Positions 23,851-35,109 of a stretch of 64,000 bases of DNA are shown piece after piece; the first letter of the stretch is position 1; every line of letters begins with the position of its first letter. The position numbers and the translations under genes are program-made. A model generated the notes under the pieces. It searched no databases. It saw only the letters and a program-made list of their open reading frames with translations, and was not told the DNA's origin. Source of the stretch: Myoxocephalus aenaeus (Eukaryota > Chordata > Actinopteri > Perciformes > Cottidae). The stretch is taken from the NCBI GenBank assembly GCA_038501785.1, contig JBAMJR010000040.1:2253501-2317500 (forward strand), given 5' to 3'.

Positions 23851-24680
23851 ACTCGTACGCTTTGAAAAAAACACACACACAAAAACACACACACTCTTTC
23901 GTGTCTGTCAAGAAAGCAGTGAGTCCATTAAGGCTGACATAGTGAATGCAGAGGGCCGGCTGGTCAAGCATTGGTGATAATAACATGACGGGCCTCATGC
24001 CGTTGCCACGGAGACTCAGAAGCCAGGGGGAGGCAGAGAACAGAAGGTTGTGTGGTCCGGCTCTTCAGAAATATGTTCACGCGTCAGACAAGGATCTCCC
24101 CTAATGTGTGCGTGAAAAGGAAATAGTGCATTGAGACACTGCATCGTAATGGGTAGTATTATTTTGTGCAGCTCAGAATACGTCACAAAATACTTTCTTA
24201 TTTCGACCTTTGAGAAAAAGCTATACGTGTGATATTTCAAAGACAATTGGAGCTTTGGACACACCGCATCTACGTTTTTATAAAGTCCCTCTTTGTTGTA
24301 ATTTCTTCACAACACTTCATTAATCAATTTGAAAAGAGGAAAGACCTCCCCAAAAAAAAAAAAACACTGCCAGAGAAACAGACACTGCGTGGGAGATGGG
24401 GAGGTGTTGACACAACGCAATGTCTATAGATAGACGGGCAAAAGAGTGAGTCTCAGTAAAGATGGAAACCCTGAGAGGGCAAGAGACAGCCGGAGGCAGG
24501 GGGATGGGGGGCAAGACAGGGAAGGAATGCCAGAATGCCCAAGAGAGGCAAGAACTGCCAGGCCAGTCACAGACACAGCCCGTCTGGGGAAGAGAGACAG
24601 AGAGTGGGGGCGAGAGGCTGGCCCCGCCAACGCAAGGTCATGTGAAAAAAGATACCCCTTTCTCCACCCACCCGCCGACC

Positions 24681-24705
24681 CATCCATCCATCCATCCATC
24701 CATCC
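24681..24705. repeat. (CATC)6 tetranucleotide array
   Basis: Six perfect units. Confidence 0.95.
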
Positions 24706-25379
24706 CTATGTTTGCACCAGCTCTTCCCACTTAAATATTTTGGGTAGTCAAAACATCTGAAAATGGTTGTTAAAAAAAAGAGAAGAATACGAGATACAAG
24801 TGAAGGATAAGACAATGGCGGGAGACAGTGGAAGTGTGTCTGGGCGTAACTAGTCTTCAGGGAGTTTTTAGCCACCGAGTGGTAAGTGACACGTGCCGTG
24901 TGTTCAGGCTGCTCTGTTAACTGCCTTCATACCTCCAACGAGGGCCTCAGACACACACACATTCATATCGATGGCCAAAGTGGGAAAACCCTCCTATCTG
25001 CACTTTGTGTGTTTTTAATTTTGTATTCTGTATTGGTGGGTATCCTTAACAAATAGCATTCTGCAAGAAAACAACATTTTTTATTTTTTTTTATTCACAA
25101 AAATGTGCATTTTTCAGATAGGAGGTTTTGTGTCTGTTTGTTGGGCCCCGGAAAGGCCATGAAATCAAATTCATATTCATCAACTGCTTTCACTAATATC
25201 ACACACAACTAGATTTTTAGAGCAGGGCCTTGAAACTAGAGAGAAATACAAATAGCTAAATTACTTTCTCTCTCAGCAAAATTGCTCTTCACCGCTGTTG
25301 TGCTGGTAACAGCTCATGGATCCAAATGTATGAACAAAAACATTTAGAATAATAAAGGGAAATTAAATTAAATGATGCT

Positions 25380-25640
25380 CCATATCTGTTATGTAAGCAA
25401 CTTATTAGCTGTATAAATCATGACCGTATCAATGAGCATTGACGGGAGGGCCTTTACTTGCTCTTTCAGCCCATAACTGCGATGTGTTGGTTAATTTCCG
25501 TTATTAAAATTCGGTCCGCTGGATAATTTACCGCCGGGTAAGTCAGAGGAATCGGGCATACAGATGTGCATTTGAAACAGGGCTCAATTTATTTTGCCAA
25601 GTCTTTTACCGAAGAATGTTTTTTGTTGTTATGAGTTTTC
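25380..25640. promoter_or_regulatory. candidate conserved non-coding block
   Basis: It begins with the second PBX-HOX-like copy and continues with GGTTAATTTCCGTTATTAAAATTCG, GGATAATTTACCGCCGGG and other CpG-bearing unique sequence. No coherent frame. Confidence 0.35.
25404..25424 (-). promoter_or_regulatory. PBX-HOX-like composite site, copy 2
   Basis: ATTAGCTG, then T, then ATAAATCATGAC, 20 of 21 identical to 7130-7150 and in the same orientation. It sits at the start of the unique block 25380-25640. Confidence 0.35.
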
Positions 25641-26089
25641 CCTTTGTGGCTGGTTGAATGCAGAATGGTCGTTTTTATAGTGCTTTTTGTTTCACCAAAT
25701 TTTTCTATAAAGGTTTGTGGCTGCAGTGATGCTTTCAGAGGCGATTACTCCTAACAGCTTGTAAGGCAGTCAACCCATTGTTGACAACAATCTGTTTTTG
25801 TTCCCAGCTGGTTCAGATTTTTTTTATATAGAAGAGGTAAAACAAATGTGGGTTTATATGGTAAAATAATAAATCATTTAGATATTTCATGCATTAATTT
25901 TTTCTGTAGTTGACGGTATCAGTACCTGTTGCTGAAAATTAGGATAATTCTGAAAACCAGGGTTTCTATCCTCTTTATCCCTGCTTTATCCTTTATCCCC
26001 ACTTCCTCCCCTCTCCCCCTCCTTCCATCTCTCTCTCCTTCCCTCCAATCTGGGCTGAACAGTATGGTCTTTGACTGAGTCTTAATCTT

Positions 26090-26390
26090 CATTACAGGGC
26101 ATTAGTCCACTGGGGAGGCCCTGTCTCGTCTCCCCACAGCGCAGCCTGGCACTGTCCCGCAAGGGACGTCCCGCAACGGCACGGCACAGACACCCTGCCA
26201 ACCCCCCTCGCCCCCCCGCCGGCTTCACCTTGGTCACCCCTTCGCTCAAATGCACCGCTAAATAAACGGCAGGCCTTAATCCACATGAAGGAGCCGGGGT
26301 GGAGGTGGTGGAGTAAGTGGCAAGGCTGGTCAGGAGAAACAATAGAGCCAGCCCTGGACGCCTCCATTTAAAGCAACCATCAATCATACT
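26090..26390. other. GC- and CpG-rich patch
   Basis: A sharply GC-rich segment (core about 26120-26240) with many CpGs and a nearby direct repeat of GTCCCGCAA. TCGTCTCCCCACAG before 26147 looks like an acceptor and is followed by 41 open codons ending at TAAATAA, but no donor is needed only if it were a terminal exon, and no family is recognisable. A small CpG island or an unmethylated regulatory element are alternatives. Confidence 0.3.
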
Positions 26391-26803
26391 CACCATGAGA
26401 TTTCACTTTCTTTCTTTTTTTGACGTAGATTATATCATTAATGACTAAATCTCAGGGAATCAGAGCGACAGTAATCTGAGGCATGTGGCTCAGCACTCAT
26501 ATGCAGTCCATGAGCATGGCCTAGTGTCTGATGATGCATGTGTGTGTTTTCTTGAGAGGAAAGTGACATACAGACTATTCTACATGGCTCCGGCTTCCCT
26601 TTTCTGCCTTTTGTTTGTACCTGTGCCATGGCTTGCTGTAATCATCCCAAAAAAAAAAAAGATCATACAAATTTATCAGGTAGAAAGGTTGTGTACATTT
26701 TTAAACAAAGCCACTAAAAAGCATGCACACCCAGCTATGTCAGCGCATCGCTCCTTCACCTCAGCTCACTAACAAGGACAGTTGACTGTTGATGTGAATT
26801 TTA

Positions 26804-26905
26804 TAATTAAGGAGGATGGCTAATTGAGTAAACAAGCATCGGGGCCGTCACCCCTAATTAAGTGATTACAAGGAAGAGCACACTCAGCCGGCACAGCTCT
26901 AATTA
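26804..26905. promoter_or_regulatory. homeodomain cluster with a forkhead site
   Basis: In about 100 bp there are TAATTA at 26804, TAATTG at 26821, GTAAACAA (forkhead type) at 26828, TAATTA at 26855 and TAATTA at 26900. These are separated by GC-balanced unique DNA (GGGGCCGTCACCCC), so general A/T richness does not explain them. It is a strong candidate developmental enhancer core. Confidence 0.4.
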
Positions 26906-27022
26906 ACACATACACAAACACACGCACCGACACGTGTGAGGACATGGAGAATTATCTGTTAGAGAAACAATGATTAGGCCGAGTGGGGGATCCCAGGAGA
27001 GGCAGCAGGCAATGAGAGGGGA

Positions 27023-27056
27023 CCCCCCCCCCAACACACACACACACACACACACA
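27023..27056. repeat. C10 run and (CA)n tract
   Basis: Ten C, then AA, then about 11 CA units. Confidence 0.9.
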
Positions 27057-27079
27057 TAGAGCATCATCCCGAGAGAGGG

Positions 27080-27340
27080 GTTTTCTCTGTCTTAATTCAT
27101 AGTGGATAATCCTTTTATTCATCTAGCAACACTGAAACGAATGGGGACAGTTTACACTCAGTTCATACAAATCCTCGTAGACGATGCCTGTGGAGAGGGT
27201 GATCTAACAGCAAGGCTGAGATGTTGGGCAAAGGCTCAATTTAATGCAATTACACCTCCTTTCTTTTTCAGTGGTGATTATTGTCTTCGGCAAAAGACTT
27301 TCACGGAGAAATGCGATACCCAAATGTAATAATCCAATCA
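27080..27340. promoter_or_regulatory. candidate conserved non-coding block
   Basis: TCTTAATTCATAG, GTGGATAATCC (OTX/PITX-type GGATTA on the reverse strand), GCAATTACACC and GTAATAATCCAATC occur in otherwise unique DNA. TTTCTTTTTCAG before 27273 resembles an acceptor, but the frame after it stops in 18 codons. Confidence 0.3.
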
Positions 27341-27839
27341 AATCTTTGTATATATTTACATGTTTTGTTGCGCTTCTTCAATCCGCTACGTTAATACCGA
27401 AACCCATTTAGTTTTTTTCCACACTCCATGGGAATACACTATATACATAGTCAACCCCGCTCTGATCTCAGCTGTGACATTTCAGATCGAGATGCTCATA
27501 TGCGGTATTATCATAGAGAGTGTTTCCCTTGGGAGAATTATCCAGAACATTAACCAGGGAGTCAAAGTGATTATTTTACCCCAATTCTCCTTGGGGAATA
27601 TAACAGCATGTATATGACATGATTTATTCCAATATAAACTATATCTAGTCAAATATTTATTTGGATATTAATGGCTTTGCTCAGTGAAAGGGGATTCTGC
27701 TGTGAAAATGCAGAAAGGTCGGCCTGCAGTTGAAACTGTACTAAACTCAAAATTAGGTCTTTGGGTCCAACAAGCTAGATTTAATATCACACAAAAATCA
27801 AATGTTTTTCCTTAATGCACCAGGTCAAATGTAATGTTT

Positions 27840-28060
27840 TTTCCTGAGTGTACAGGATTTTCACAGTGGAGCACTGTGAAATCAGCTTGGCTTAAAATCC
27901 ACTTACAATGGAAAAAATGCATTAATTAAGAATCGCCCCGGGGATGAAGTCTAATTATTTTTGGAGCAGAAAAGATTTTCCACGTTGGTCAGGATGACTG
28001 TGGCGTGGTGTTATCTGCTGACAATGAGGCCAGCCTTTCAACTCCCCTCCACGATTGTGA
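27840..28060. promoter_or_regulatory. candidate conserved non-coding block
   Basis: It contains the 10-bp-arm dyad at 27859-27881, GCATTAATTAAG, GTCTAATTATT and CpG-bearing ATCGCCCCGGGG. Confidence 0.3.
27859..27881. repeat. perfect inverted repeat, 10-bp arms, 3-nt spacer
   Basis: TTTCACAGTG and CACTGTGAAA flank GAG. The repeat sits at the left edge of a unique block (27840-28060) that looks like a candidate regulatory element. It could be a dyad protein-binding site or a short hairpin. Confidence 0.8.
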
Positions 28061-28429
28061 GGGTGATTTAAGATCCCCAGCTAATGGGCACACCTGCTTG
28101 ACAAACATGACTTCTTAGCAGGTGACTCCTGTCAAGTTTGTCTGAAATAACAGGTAAATGAATTAGCAATAAAATGGACTTAGGGTTGGTTAACAGGCAG
28201 GGGTGCCCATTGTTACTGCTGCTAATCACTAAATAGATGCCATTCACTTGACTTAAGAAGGCAGCATTTTTCACTGCTTGCTGGCCACCGGCCCCCTCAG
28301 AGCCACAACACATTTCTAATGGAAGGCTCGCTGCTTGAGCTCCAACCTCCCGAAAGCCCCCGACCATTTCTTTCTTTCGCTCTCTTTTCTCTCCTCCACC
28401 CACAACCCTCCCTCCCCCTTCTCTGCTGT

Positions 28430-28660
28430 AAGATTATCAGTTTTGATTACCGCCGGCAACAGGCTCTTACCAGCGGTCGGAAGCGGCGTCTCACAGACCT
28501 GAAAGGCCCTCAGCAGGTTGCAAGAAGCTTTTGAAATTATGGGGCTGGGCTCAGAGGGAAAGTGCTCTGCGTGCTGCTTCGCGACCATTTAATCAACTCC
28601 TGACTTTTGATAGTCAAATAATGGCTAATTATAGTAGCACCTGCCTACAGGGTTAAAGGG
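28430..28660. promoter_or_regulatory. candidate conserved non-coding block
   Basis: Unique sequence with TTTTGATTACCGCCGG, GGTCGGAAGCGGCG, CATTTAATCAAC and GGCTAATTATAG. The mix of CpG-rich and homeodomain-type segments is typical of vertebrate developmental enhancers. Confidence 0.3.
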
Positions 28661-29402
28661 TGGAACAGATTTAATGAGAGAAAGAGAGGAGAGAGACAGC
28701 GAGAAATAGACAAGAAAATGAAAGAGAGCGAGGAGTAAAGAAAGACGAAGAATGTGTGTTATTATCTTCATGTCTTGCTGATTGGGTGCAATGATTCAGT
28801 AAACCCAGGGATGCTCGCGTTTGCCCCCTCTTTTCTCACAATTAGAAGTTGTTTTTCTCACATAGAGCACATGATTGACAAGCGTGGTGTGGTACAAGGG
28901 GAGAAGAATGTGAGGTGGAAATAAGTAAGATTGACTTTGATTAACAGTGTGTGTTTGCCTAAATAGGGGGAAAAAAATAAACGGATGCTTATCTGAGCCT
29001 CAATTTGCTCTCTTTAGAGCTGCTGTAAGTTCTGTGATTCGGCTCAGCTCACACAAATTATTTTGTGTGTTAAAAGACGCCAAATATTCTCTAGGAATTC
29101 AAAAACAAGTCCTATTAACTGCCACAGGCCACTTAACACAACAATTATTATATATGCATAGAAATTGTTCATTAACATTTCATACATACATTTTGTTTAA
29201 AATGAATAACTTCAAACAATTGCTCCCGTATCACTCCCCCTTTAGATTATCAGTCCATCTCTGTCTCCCTCCTCACACCTGCAGGCAGGCAGTCCGAGAG
29301 ATAATGAGCAGAAGAAGAATGGGGCCATTAAAGGGACTATTTGATATTTCGCACACCTTGTCTGGCGTCCTAAACAAGATGTGCTTGATAGAGCACACTC
29401 TG

Positions 29403-29404
<2 letters not shown>

Positions 29405-29476
<72 letters not shown>
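29405..29476. repeat. (CA)36 microsatellite
   Basis: Pure run; it accounts for the His-Thr section of a 196-codon open frame that is not a gene. Confidence 0.97.
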
Positions 29477-29477
<1 letters not shown>

Positions 29478-29601
29478 GGCCCAGCTGGGGTGACAGATCA
29501 AAGCATATTAAAAATGACCTATGTGTCCCTGCATTGATCTAAGACCAGGTGGCACCCATACATACAGGCTGAGCTGCTTGTTTGCTTTTTTTACCCCCAC
29601 A

Positions 29602-29606
<5 letters not shown>

Positions 29607-29646
<40 letters not shown>
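29607..29646. repeat. (CT)20 microsatellite
   Basis: Pure polypyrimidine run. Confidence 0.95.
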
Positions 29647-29648
<2 letters not shown>

Positions 29649-30224
29649 CTCTCTTCCTCCTTTCTTGTGACCAGCGACAACATAGTCCTGGCACTCTATT
29701 GTTCAGGCACAAAGGCTATGTAAAGACATGTCAGCGATTACAAAGCTGCAATGGCACAGCTCAATTACTCAAACATTGCTGTGTACCGTGTTGGGATACA
29801 CGTGTTTGTAGGTGAATGTGCGTGAGTGAGTGTGTGTGCGTGCATGCGAGAACAAGTCTGTGTACTCGCAGTGTGTGTGTAGTCCCTGTGAGATATTAAC
29901 AGGGCTGTGGCTGTGTCAGCAGCACCGCACTCTGTTTTTAGTCTTTCATGTTCCATTTATCTGACCCCTGACCCTCAAACACACGGCAACTTTACTTCAG
30001 CCCCCTTCATACACACCTATGCGCTTTTATACGCAAACACACGCACACATCCACAAACACACCCACTCACACATCTTCACGCACAACAAAGCAATCCATT
30101 TCTCTCTCTGACCCTCTCTCTCTTTGTGCTATCACAAACCATATTTGCCCCATCCAATCAGTTTGATTAATCATGCGCCAGACCAAAGTCTTGCAATCAG
30201 ATGACCAGAGCATTGGACCTCTCT

Positions 30225-30228
30225 CCAC

Positions 30229-30276
<48 letters not shown>
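30225..30276. repeat. (CA)n microsatellite
   Basis: One CG interruption near the left end. Confidence 0.95.
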
Positions 30277-30279
<3 letters not shown>

Positions 30280-30382
30280 CGCTTGTGGGGAAGTATTTCC
30301 CCATAGACATCCTCAGTGTGACAGCACCATAAACTGGCCATTTATCAAAGTGTCCCCCAGTACACACACACACAAAGGCACT

Positions 30383-30384
<2 letters not shown>

Positions 30385-30427
<43 letters not shown>

Positions 30428-30450
30428 GCGCATGCACGCACGCACACACA
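30385..30450. repeat. (CA)n(CG)n compound microsatellite
   Basis: CA run ending in CGCGCGCATGCACGCACG, a good Z-DNA former. Confidence 0.95.
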
Positions 30451-32473
30451 TTAGAGGAATTGTCCCTGAGTATTATCTAAGTTTTAGGAAAAGTGTTTAA
30501 TTGTAGCAGCAAATCATCATTTCTTCATACAATGCATACAACGCTGCATTTTCCAAAATTTCTCCTCCAGTTGACCGTGAAGCTAAGATGACTTGACACT
30601 TATTGATATTATCATTTATCACCTTTGAGTGGATTTGTTTTACAATAATATGAACATATTGACTTCATTATTTTACAAATGTCTTTTTTAAATGAATGTT
30701 TGTCAGCATAAAAATGATTTCTAACTAAGAACATGAGGTATTACCTGTATTTTAATTGATGGGCGTATTAATCTGTATGTGTCTATTTGTGTCCATAAGG
30801 CCATTGCCCTTTAGTAGTAGCCGCATAATTCTGAGGCTTGAGTAATGCAGAGCCCCTACCGTTCTTTATGGCACATGGGTCAATAGTAATAATAGAAGAG
30901 ATATTCATAGAGAGGGGGGGGGGGGCTCTAACTTTGCCATATCAGCTGAAGATTTAAAAGCCCTGTTGTTTTTCCCTCCCTACAAACAGTCTCTCTTACT
31001 CTTGGTATCTTTCTGTCTCCATCTTTTTCTCTCTTTTCTCCATCAATCTTTCAGCCGGGTTAGACAAAGTGGAGGCAGCAAGGGAAACAAACGCTCTCCG
31101 ATGCCCTGGCCACAAAACCATTGTGATTAATCTTGCTTTGCCTCACTATCCTATAGATTTCAACACACATGCAGATTCACTTTTTTCTTCTTCTTTTTTT
31201 TTTTTTTTTTTTTTACTGTTTTAAAGAAATACATTGTTGGTGAGTGGTCAATAGCTAATATAGCACCATACACACATACATACATACAACACATTTTCTC
31301 CACAGTAGATTCATTTCTCTATTCATGGTTCCAGCTTCTGACCCAGTCAGCCATACGAGCCTTGCAGGCGGGTTTGCAGCAGCTCATTGAAGTCTTTTTA
31401 TTGCTGGCCTGTGTTCCAGGGGGCACTCTGTGTCAGTAATCAGGATATGGGGGTTATCCTGGCTGACCTATGTATTGAGCCTGCTAGCGGAGCCATTTCC
31501 AGTGCGAACACAAGTTAAAAGCTCCTGCTCTTACTGAGAGGGAAAGAGAGCGACTGGACTGTTGACTGTTGTAAAAGGCACTGTCAAGACAGTAAATGTG
31601 CAGAGTTTACAAAACTTAAAAAGTCTTGTGACACAGAAATAAGATTCTTCATGAGATTATTCTATTTAGCATAATTTGTATTGCATATTTGTTCAGAAAT
31701 ATATTTTCCCATAATCCGTGATTCAACATCTTGGATTTGGAGGCATCTGTGACAAAACCTCAGAAAATAAGGTTTCCCAATTATCTGAGACCAATTTTTC
31801 TTTTCTTTTTCTTTTTTTTTTGACCCTTTAACATGACATTTATATGAATATCCTTCTAGTAACCTAACCCTTGACCTTGGTAAAGGTAAAGTTTTTCAAA
31901 ATTCCCATCAGTGTTATCAAAGCAAAGCAGCCGAGGCAGCCTCTGAGGGAGAGAACAAGATGGCAGTCGATTGTTTTCCAAAAGAATTAGCGTGGCCCTG
32001 ACCCTCTTGAGCCGAGGCATCTTTTCAATGGCTGACACTTTATTTGTTTTGTCCCTATAACAACAGAATCTCCCGAGCACCGCAGCACCCGTTCACCCTG
32101 GCATTGTCACATACAACGAGACTCACTTTTCCTCTCCTTGTCTTTGTGGCGTGGAGAAAAAAAAGGCCCAGGCTTTTTACACAATCACAGGAGGCAATGC
32201 TGAGGTATGTGTGTGCTGTGATAAGACAGAGCGATGGGAGACAGATATGGGAAGGGCAGAGGTGGTCACGCACTCATTCACACACACATGCACACACACA
32301 CTGGCACAGCTAATGCCCAGAGAGCCGGTCCAGGAACGTCATGCTGATGTTTTTAGTGCTGAAAACGATTACTAAACCAGGAAGTTTACTATTGATGTTT
32401 GAATATATATTTGATCAAAGATAATGAATGACAGGGTTGACAAAGGGTTCATATACACAACTTTCTCTTGACC

Positions 32474-32475
<2 letters not shown>
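30451..32475. other. no gene seen
   Basis: It holds a G-run at 30914-30925, the poly-T tract at 31192 and a T-rich stretch at 31798-31820. GAGGCAATGCTGAG at 32190-32203 lies between AG and GTATGT but is too short to judge. Confidence 0.55.
31192..31214. repeat. poly-T tract
   Basis: About 23 T after CTTCTTC; it may be the reverse-strand A-tail of a decayed retroelement, but no body is recognisable. Confidence 0.85.

Positions 32476-32555
<80 letters not shown>
32476..32555. repeat. (GT)40 microsatellite
   Basis: Pure run, opposed to the CA run at 32665. Confidence 0.97.
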
Positions 32556-32557
<2 letters not shown>

Positions 32558-32662
32558 TGTGTGTGAATGCAATGGCATTACATGAATGTCCAGCTGTGTG
32601 CAGGCGCCCCCTATTGCTTGCTACCTTTCACTTTCCTCTGCAGAAAGCAAACAAGGGAAAAG

Positions 32663-32664
<2 letters not shown>

Positions 32665-32739
<75 letters not shown>
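32665..32739. repeat. (AC)37 microsatellite
   Basis: Pure run, complementary in orientation to 32476-32555 across 109 bp of unique DNA. Confidence 0.97.
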
Positions 32740-32741
<2 letters not shown>

Positions 32742-32916
32742 GGATTTCATGAATGCATGTAGCAACAGTCATGTTATCATATGATATCTCAGTTCAGATG
32801 TTCAAATCCAGAGTGGATCATCTTTATCGAAATAATGTCAGACATAATAGTGAAATAAAGGTGCTTAGCTTGCGTGATCTCATAATAGATCCCCACAACA
32901 CTTCCCTTTCCTGCAG

Positions 32917-32944
32917 CACACACACACACACTCACACACACACA
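32917..32944. repeat. short (CA)n tract
   Basis: 14 units with one CT interruption. Confidence 0.9.
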
Positions 32945-33093
32945 ATTCTCACCCATCAATCCCAGCTTGACCCCGTTTCAAATTCATTAACAAAGCTTCA
33001 AAATTTGCAGACACAGCAATCACCCGAAGTAAAAAAAAAAATCCTGCACCGGAGGAAAGAGAGTGCTTGTGTGTGTGTGCCTTTGTGCGTGCA

Positions 33094-33098
<5 letters not shown>

Positions 33099-33130
<32 letters not shown>
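33099..33130. repeat. (GT)16 microsatellite
   Basis: Pure core, preceded by degenerate GT from 33069. Confidence 0.93.
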
Positions 33131-33137
<7 letters not shown>

Positions 33138-33149
33138 AGCAGTGCCGCG

Positions 33150-33360
33150 TCGTCCACTGTGGAGTGTAGCGAGGAATCTGTTTGGACAACTGCTGAATGT
33201 TTTGGTTCCCCCACAGCGCCTTGAAAAGCCACGCAGCCGTTGTATCTTTTACAAATTAGCCCGCGTCCTCTACCAAGCACTTTCTCTTATCCCCGGCCTA
33301 GGCCTTGTCGGCCCACCGCAGGACAACCCTGGGTGGGTTAACTATAGTTGGGGTTATGAG
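33150..33360. promoter_or_regulatory. candidate non-coding block with retained CpGs
   Basis: Unique sequence with scattered CpGs (GTGCCGCGTCGTCC, AGCCCGCGTCC, TTGTCGGCCCACCGCAGG) and TTAACTATAGTTGG, which contains the palindrome AACTATAGTT. It lies directly after a GT array. Confidence 0.25.
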
Positions 33361-34864
33361 GAGAAAAGAGGAGAGAAGAGGAAAACAATAAAATAATGGA
33401 CATGATGATGTTTAATAGTTTTCATATTTCAATAACAGCTGCAAAGGTCTAATGAGAATGATAACTGCAAATGCTGATAAATGCCATTTAGGTATTGAAT
33501 TACAAGCTTGAGTTAATAATGAATGATGTTTATTTTTCACAGGGAAAACATTTTTTTCAGGAACTGAGAAATCCAGATACATTTTGAAGGTCTTTGAACT
33601 TATCATAAACTGACACATTGTTTCAATTCTAACATCTAATTAGTTATTACCAGCCAATAATGTGATCTACCCAACTTCTGTTAGCTACACCATGTGCATT
33701 TGCGACAAACATTATCAAAGTTAGAGTATTTCTGTTTTTCATTGAAAACTAGTCAGACAACGTAAAATTGATTTAAACGACTTTTATTGTGCAAGACAGA
33801 TGATTGTAAAACCGATTGCAAAAATGTCGCCATGGACAAAGCTAGCGTTGAGCAGTGTGTGAAGTTCTTTCCATCTGCTGTCAGTTGTAAATATCCATCT
33901 GTGTCTGGTTAGCAGCACTGCTAAAGGCTACAGTAGGCCGAGGTGAGAGATATTTGATGGAGAAGGTCGAAACTAGTCATGTGACGAGTGTAGCTGCTAC
34001 ACAGGGCGATGTTTTTACTACTGATTTATGATGTAAAAGCGTTTGGGCTGGGGAAGCGATGGAAGAGAATCCATGTGTGAGTCAAATAGTCGATTTGACG
34101 ATGTGTGCAGCAGAGAAGGTAAGGGTGTGTGCGTAGTGGGAAGTGTAATTGTCTGTGTGTGTGTGTGTGTCTGCTACTTCTTTATAACCCTACACATGTG
34201 AAAACAAGCTCCAGTTTTTAATAACAAATGTGGTAAAGCTCTGATTTTGCAGGAGCCCATACAAAACCGCATAGTTGGTACCTCACTGTCCCCTTTCTTA
34301 CTTCTTTTTTTTTATGTGCGTCTCCTCTCCCCGTGATGTAGCATGTCATATAGTATTAGGTGGTCCAGCGTTGAGGAGGAAATCCTCAGGGCCGAGTTGA
34401 GTCGCTGCTCAACAGTTTGGCCATTGTTCACCGTCTCAGACACCAACACCCCTTCTCAAAAAAAAAGGAGGAGGAAAAAAAAGAGCCCATGCAGCTCTCT
34501 AAAGAACTCCCAGCATGCCTCAGTCATAGAAAAGGATAGAAAGGTGTGTGTATAAGAGACTTGTAACTAAGATACCTGGCCATTAATCAACTGACGATGG
34601 TGTAGTATACTTGGATTGATGTAATAGTGTTTGATTTCAATTCAAACAAGATTTATTTTTAGTTGCGAGGGCATGATTCAAATATTTCTCATATTTATTC
34701 GCATAATTAGCTACTTAAGATCTTCCTCAAAGTCAGCTTTTTGGTTTGAGTAGAGAGATCTTCAGTCCAGAGGTAAAAATGAATACCAAGGTATATGTTG
34801 ACATGTTGTATTACCTCGTCATTCGCAAGTGCCTTAATCATTTCAAGTGTTACTTGTAAAAATA

Positions 34865-34892
34865 AGTAAGCCCATAGCAGTAAGCCCATAGC
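34865..34892. repeat. perfect tandem duplication of a 14-mer
   Basis: AGTAAGCCCATAGC is present twice head to tail, a recent local duplication. Confidence 0.9.
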
Positions 34893-35056
34893 ATAGCTAA
34901 TACATCCACTAAGATGCATCACTATAAGATGCACAGACAGCACCTCTATCCTTTATACTTATATATATAGAAATAGCAGTGCAACAGCTAGTCCCAGCCC
35001 ATACATTCCCTCCTTATCAGGATGACATTTATTAAAATGAAAATGTCACATAGTTT

Positions 35057-35109
35057 GAGGAGGAGGAGGAGGAGGAGGAGGAGGAGGAGGAGAAGGAGGA
35101 GGAGGAGGA
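35057..35109. repeat. (GGA)n purine array
   Basis: About 17 GGA units with one AGA interruption; a polypurine strand with triplex and quadruplex potential. Confidence 0.95.

Larger units (their letters stand above)
23201..25379. other. no gene seen
   Basis: A/T-rich left half, purine-rich centre (24440-24640) with the CATC array, then A/T-rich DNA. The open frames at 24446-24760 follow purine-strand bias. Confidence 0.55.

Noticed and set aside
27273..27330. Possible exon after TTTCTTTTTCAG
   Set aside because: The frame stops after 18 codons and there is no good donor; the region reads as non-coding.
28947..29537. 196-codon open frame on +
   Set aside because: About 35 codons are translated CA repeat, the rest lacks any domain or splice support.
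32190..32203. 14-nt microexon between AG and GTATGT
   Set aside because: Too short to test by composition, and AG/GT pairs at this spacing are common by chance.
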